In this document: positions 6,756 through 10,229 of the stretch, piece after piece
How the letters are laid out: each line of letters opens with the position of its first letter
How positions within the stretch are numbered: position 1 is the first letter of the stretch
Assembly: GCA_913009915.1 (NCBI GenBank)
Contig: CAJVYZ010000049.1
Span: 1-10,229 of the forward strand
Reading direction: 5' to 3'
Length of the DNA: 10,229 bases
From: an uncultured Gemmatimonadota bacterium
Lineage (GTDB): Bacteria > Gemmatimonadota > Gemmatimonadetes > Gemmatimonadales > GWC2-71-9
Made by a program: the position numbers and the translations under genes
The notes under the pieces: model-generated
Seen by the model: the letters and a program-made list of their open reading frames with translations, nothing else
Told to the model about the DNA's origin: nothing
The model's database searches: none

Positions 6756-6878
6756 TCGGCACCAATGACCAGAGCCGACATCCCCAGAAGCAACGACGGG
6801 GTCATCGGACCGTGGATCAATTGCATGATCAAGACCTTCCTGACGTTGAAGCCGTCGTCGGCCGAGAAGTCTCCGAAG

Positions 6879-8129
6879 TCAACCTGCCCCCTTCCCCGGT
6901 TTCTTGGTTCGCCGGCCCAGCCGCAACAGGATCGTTGACCTGGCCGGGACGAGAACATACGGCTTGGGGGTCATGCCCTTGATGACCGGCCTGCGAACGA
7001 TGCGGACGATCGCGTACAGGCCGATGGCCAGGTGAACGGTCGCCATCGTCCAGAAGAAGCCGGCAGGACCGAATGCGCTCATTGCCAAGGACGCGCTGAG
7101 GGGCCCAAATATGGCACCGACCCCTGTCACGAAGACCACTGCCACGCTCGCCGTCACCGCCCGGCCCGCGGGGAGCACATCAATGACATGGCTCAGTGAG
7201 AGCGAGTACATCGGGAACGTGAAGCCCCCGAAGAGAAACATGACAAACAGGATGGCAGGTCCATCCGGAGGCAACCCGGCGGCCATGGCGGCGGCCGCCG
7301 CCGCCAACAGCGTGACGAAGAGCATGGATCGGCGTCGCCCGAGAATATCTGACGCGAAGCCGACCGGCCACTGGAGCACCACCGATCCAATCGCGGCCGC
7401 ACCCACGAAGAGGGCGGTCCGACCCGGCGGCAACCCCACCTGAGTCGCGTATACGCCCGCCATGCCGATCAGCGCTCCGTTGGCGATGCCGGTCCCCAGG
7501 GCACCAACTATTCCAAGCGGGGCCGCTTCCCAGATCTCGCGCGGTTTCAGCCGGGGCGGCGTCACGAAGGCCGGAGCCGAGGTCCCTGAAAGAGAAACCG
7601 GAACAACTGCCAGAGCGACCAGGGCACCTGCTATCAAGAAGAGGCTCTGGCCTGCGGGGTCTCCCGCGCCGATCAGCATCTGACCGAGGCCGAGTCCTCC
7701 CATCGCGACCACCATATAGACCCCCATGACTCGGCCGCGATTGGAGTTGGTGACGGCATCATTCAGCCAGCTCTCGGCGACGACGTAGAGCCCGGCCATG
7801 CTGAACCCGAACACCAGCCGCAAGAAAATCCACGGTGCGGGGGCGACCCACAAGGCATGGGCCAGAGACGAGGCGGCCACCAGCGACGACAGGCCGGCGA
7901 ACACGCGTATATGCCCGACTCTGGCCATGATACGAGGAGCAACTTGGGAGCCGACCAGGAACCCGGCGAAATAGCTCGCCATGACGAAACCGGTCGTGGT
8001 GGTGTCGAATCCTTCGAGTTCGGAGCGCACGCCCAGCAAGACGCTTGTCAGACCGTTTCCCACCATCAGCAACAAGACGGCGACGAACAGGCCCCAAGAG
8101 GAGAGCAGGGTCCGCTGCTCCGTCGTCAT
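6879..8129 (-). CDS. MFS transporter, YcaD family
   Basis: This 416-residue inner-membrane protein has the 12-helix pattern of the major facilitator superfamily. Features shared with E. coli YcaD are SYFAGFLVGS (52-61), VVAESWLN with RGRVMGVYMVV shortly after (116-141), the central QWPVGFASDILGRRR (253-267) and a TPKP segment near the C-terminus (377-380). It ends in a basic tail (RLGRRTKKPGKGAG). YcaD-family substrates are poorly known; they include putative sugar or amino-acid/drug exporters. The gene lies 89 bp downstream of the flavoprotein on the same strand, so co-transcription is possible and an N-methylated amino acid or its product is a reasonable but unproven substrate. The ATG at 8129 fits the usual MFS N-terminus; only a weak ribosome site precedes it. 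Confidence 0.92.
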   Translation of the reverse strand: MTTEQRTLLSSWGLFVAVLLLMVGNGLTSVLLGVRSELEGFDTTTTGFVMASYFAGFLVGSQVAPRIMARVGHIRVFAGLSSLVAASSLAHALWVAPAPWIFLRLVFGFSMAGLYVVAESWLNDAVTNSNRGRVMGVYMVVAMGGLGLGQMLIGAGDPAGQSLFLIAGALVALAVVPVSLSGTSAPAFVTPPRLKPREIWEAAPLGIVGALGTGIANGALIGMAGVYATQVGLPPGRTALFVGAAAIGSVVLQWPVGFASDILGRRRSMLFVTLLAAAAAAMAAGLPPDGPAILFVMFLFGGFTFPMYSLSLSHVIDVLPAGRAVTASVAVVFVTGVGAIFGPLSASLAMSAFGPAGFFWTMATVHLAIGLYAIVRIVRRPVIKGMTPKPYVLVPARSTILLRLGRRTKKPGKGAG

Positions 8130-8218
8130 ATCAAGCAGGCTCGTAGGTTCGGGGAGTCTGAACTGACCGTGTGCCGGCGCGCGAGTCTATCCCTCGGGTG
8201 GGGGACGTTGCGCCGAAT
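8130..8218 (-). other. Gap between flavoprotein and MFS gene
   Basis: These 89 bases separate two same-strand genes. CGGCGC (8175-8180) can pair with GCGCCG (8210-8215), and inside it CGAG (8182-8185) with CTCG (8193-8196). No U-run follows in the transcribed direction, so this is not a good terminator, and read-through into the MFS gene is plausible. Confidence 0.3.
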
Positions 8219-10229
8219 TCAGCTCCCCAATACGGTGGGGCGCCGCCACGGGCGCAGTGATGCCGCGGCCGGAATCCTCTCTCCGGCCACCTCCAGGTTG
8301 AATGTGCCTGCCTCCACCCAGTCCTTGGTGACACCGTCTGGCGAATTCACGTACCCCATTGCCAGCGGCCGATCAAAGACGTAGCTCCACATACCTGAGG
8401 AAGTACGGCCCACCAGCTCGTCGTCGCGATAGATCGGCTCGTCGTGATACAGCAGACGTTCCTCGTCTTCGAGCTTGAACTGGACGAGCCGCTTGGTACT
8501 GGGCGAAGCCCGGCGGGCCAACAACGCATCGCGACCAAGAAATCCTCCTGGCTTGTCCCACGCCAGGGTGAACGCCAGCCCCGCCTCCAGCGGAGTGTCC
8601 TCGTCAGTGATGTCGTGACCCCAGTGCCGGTAGCCAGACTCGAGCCGAAGAGTGTTCATCGAGTGATAACCGGCATGGCGCAATCCGAAATCGTCCCCGA
8701 CGGCGGTGAGGGCGTCGTAAACCTCCGATGCGTCGTCCCACGAGGGGTATAGCTCCCAGCCGAGCTCACCCACATAGCTAATCCGCATGGCCAGGAACTC
8801 GATTCCGGCGATCTCCATCATCCGCGACGTGCCGAAGGGGAAATCCTCGTTGGCCAGGCTCATGTCAGTGAGGCGGGCCAGCAGGTCCCGTGAGCTCGGC
8901 CCCATCACCCCGAGCGCTGCAAAGTTCTCGGTCACGTCGGTGATCGCCACATCGCGGTCTCGGCTGTGGCGCCGCAGCCAGGCGGCATCCCGGGTCCTGG
9001 TGGCGGCGGCCGATACTACGAAGAACTCGGTCTCCGCGCGGCGGGTCACCGTGAGGTCGGCCTCGATGCCGCCTCGATCGTTGAGCCACTGGGTATAGAC
9101 GACCTTGCCGCACGGAACGTCGACATTCGCCCCAGACATCCAGTTCAGAAGTGCGAGGGCGTCGGGGCCCTGCACGGTGAACTTGCAGAACGACGTCTGG
9201 TCGAACAGGCCGACTTGGCCCCGAACGGCCCGACATTCGACCCCAGAAGCCTCGAACCAGTTCTGCTTGCCGTAGGAGTACTCGTAGTGCCGCTGCTCGC
9301 CCGCCGATGCATACCAGTTGGGTCGTTCCCAGCCGGCGGTTTCGCCGAACACCGCGCCCGCCGTGTCGAGTCGATCGTGCAGCGGCGAAATCTTGATGCC
9401 GCGGGCACTCTCGTACTGGCGAAACGGCCAGTGCATCGCATACAACAGGCCGAGGCTCTCGGAGATCCTTCGCTCGAGAAACCCGGCGTCGGACTGGAAC
9501 GAGAACGTGCGCCGAATGTCCACCGGCCACAGGTCCATTGGCGGGTGCCCGTCGATGATCCAATCCGCCAGCGCCCACCCGACTCCTCCGGCGCTCTGGA
9601 TGCCCACAGAATTGAACCCGGCTGCGACGAAACACCCATCGAGCTCTGGCGACTCTCCGAGGTAGTAGACGCCATCAGGGGTGAAGGCCTCCGGACCGTT
9701 GAAGAAGAGCCGGATCCCGGCCTCCCCGATGGCCGGCATGCGGTGGATCGACTTCTCGAAGATTGGGCCGACGTGCTCCCAGTCCTCTGGCAGCGTGCCG
9801 AACGTGAAGTCGCGGGGAATGCCGCCGAGTTTCCACACCTTCCCCCTGGGCTCGAAGAACCCGGCCATGACCTTGCCGGCCTCTTCCTTGAAGTAGGTGT
9901 ACCCGCTGGGATCGCGGACGGTGGGCGCCCCCTTGGGTACCCCGGCGATGGGCTCGGTGACCACGTAGAAATGCTCGCACGCCTGCAGGGGAACGCTGAC
10001 TCCGGCTCCGGAGGCAAGTTGGCGTGTCCAAATCCCGGCCGCCAGCACCACGGTCTCGGCCTCCACGTAGCCGGCTTCGGTGTCTACGCCGATCACCCGC
10101 CCGTTGTCCGTGCGCAGCTTCTTGACGGCGGCACCTTCGACGATCCGGGCGCCGCGGTTCTTCGCCCCCCTGGCGAGAGCCATGGTGGTGTCGACCGGGC
10201 TCGTCTGTCCATCCCTGGGGATGTATACC
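8219..10229 (-). CDS. Dimethylglycine/sarcosine dehydrogenase-type flavoprotein with GcvT domain, 5' end outside window
   Basis: Proteins of this family oxidatively remove a methyl group from dimethylglycine or sarcosine using FAD and pass the one-carbon unit to tetrahydrofolate in a GcvT-like domain. The frame is open to the right edge: YIPRDGQTSPVDTT precedes the internal ATG at 10183 and matches the conserved region before this helix. About 669 residues are visible of roughly 810, so the N-terminal GxGxxG and the FAD-linking histidine are off the window. Counting from that ATG, the FAD domain ends near 230 and carries FNGPEAFTPDG and FVAAGFNSVGIQSAGG (160-200). A linker domain follows, then the GcvT fold from about 256 with VGLFDQTSFCKFTVQGPDA, SYVGELGWELYP (459-470) and LRLESGYRHWGHDITDEDTP (502-521). 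The C-terminal barrel runs to about 645. The exact methylated substrate cannot be fixed. The YcaD-type MFS gene lies just downstream. Confidence 0.93.
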   Translation of the reverse strand, partial: VYIPRDGQTSPVDTTMALARGAKNRGARIVEGAAVKKLRTDNGRVIGVDTEAGYVEAETVVLAAGIWTRQLASGAGVSVPLQACEHFYVVTEPIAGVPKGAPTVRDPSGYTYFKEEAGKVMAGFFEPRGKVWKLGGIPRDFTFGTLPEDWEHVGPIFEKSIHRMPAIGEAGIRLFFNGPEAFTPDGVYYLGESPELDGCFVAAGFNSVGIQSAGGVGWALADWIIDGHPPMDLWPVDIRRTFSFQSDAGFLERRISESLGLLYAMHWPFRQYESARGIKISPLHDRLDTAGAVFGETAGWERPNWYASAGEQRHYEYSYGKQNWFEASGVECRAVRGQVGLFDQTSFCKFTVQGPDALALLNWMSGANVDVPCGKVVYTQWLNDRGGIEADLTVTRRAETEFFVVSAAATRTRDAAWLRRHSRDRDVAITDVTENFAALGVMGPSSRDLLARLTDMSLANEDFPFGTSRMMEIAGIEFLAMRISYVGELGWELYPSWDDASEVYDALTAVGDDFGLRHAGYHSMNTLRLESGYRHWGHDITDEDTPLEAGLAFTLAWDKPGGFLGRDALLARRASPSTKRLVQFKLEDEERLLYHDEPIYRDDELVGRTSSGMWSYVFDRPLAMGYVNSPDGVTKDWVEAGTFNLEVAGERIPAAASLRPWRRPTVLGS

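Noticed and set aside
6815..6830. GATCA/TGATC inverted repeat between the converging stress-protein and MFS genes, considered as a terminator
   Set aside because: Only five A+T-containing pairs and no T-run on either side; too weak to call a terminator.
8865..10017. Long alternative minus-strand frames inside the flavoprotein gene
   Set aside because: The DMGDH/GcvT frame is uninterrupted with motifs along its whole length; the others are Arg/Ser/Pro-rich shadows.
10181..10183. ATG at 10183 as the true start of the flavoprotein
   Set aside because: The frame stays open to the window edge and the 15 residues before the ATG match conserved family sequence, so this Met is internal.
1..10229. 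Search for a CRISPR array, insertion sequence, tRNA, riboswitch or toxin-antitoxin pair
   Set aside because: I saw no spaced direct repeats, no transposase motifs, no tRNA-like arms and no recognised small-gene pair.

Overview
The window looks like one end of a G+C-rich bacterial contig from short-read assembly. The first 208 bases are not genomic. They are a C-poor junk tail and a T-run, followed by a complete Illumina TruSeq-type P7 adapter with its index (143-208). Genomic sequence starts at 209. The long twin-arginine signal on the binding protein, the two-ATPase fusion, the YcaD-type MFS protein and the G+C-rich codon use suggest an actinobacterium, perhaps Acidimicrobiia. That placement is an inference from gene style; there is no rRNA, tRNA or marker gene here to test it.

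Layout. (1) 209-5577, all on the minus strand: a peptide/opine-type ABC importer operon in the order binding protein, first permease (DppB-like), second permease (DppC-like), fused two-domain ATPase (DppD-DppF-like). Spacing tightens along the operon: 94 bp with a hairpin, then 10 bp, then a 4-bp ATGA overlap. The ATPase runs into the adapter, so its C-terminus is missing and its apparent last residues are adapter-encoded. (2) 5578-6437: a gene-poor stretch of several hundred bases. It holds two inverted repeats upstream of the importer operon and, on the minus strand, the first half of a GFA-family (CENP-V/GFA) protein that has lost its second half. (3) 6438-6755, plus strand: a short universal stress protein lacking the usual first ~40 residues. 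(4) 6879-10229, minus strand: the C-terminal ~670 residues of a dimethylglycine/sarcosine dehydrogenase-type flavoprotein with its folate (GcvT) domains, entering from the right edge, followed 89 bp later by a YcaD-family MFS transporter.

How they work together. The importer would bind a peptide-like or opine-like solute outside the membrane and bring it in at the cost of ATP. The flavoprotein would oxidatively demethylate an N-methylated amino acid such as dimethylglycine or sarcosine and pass the one-carbon unit to tetrahydrofolate. The MFS protein may move a related solute. The two groups are separated by the partly decayed 5.6-6.8 kb stretch, so a shared pathway is possible but not shown.

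I found no CRISPR array, transposase, RNA gene or convincing new system. The most certain unusual feature is the uncut sequencing adapter, which creates a chimeric protein end. The most interesting biological leads are the perfect 10-bp dyad upstream of the binding-protein gene, the hairpin between binding protein and permease, and the two half-genes lying back to back.
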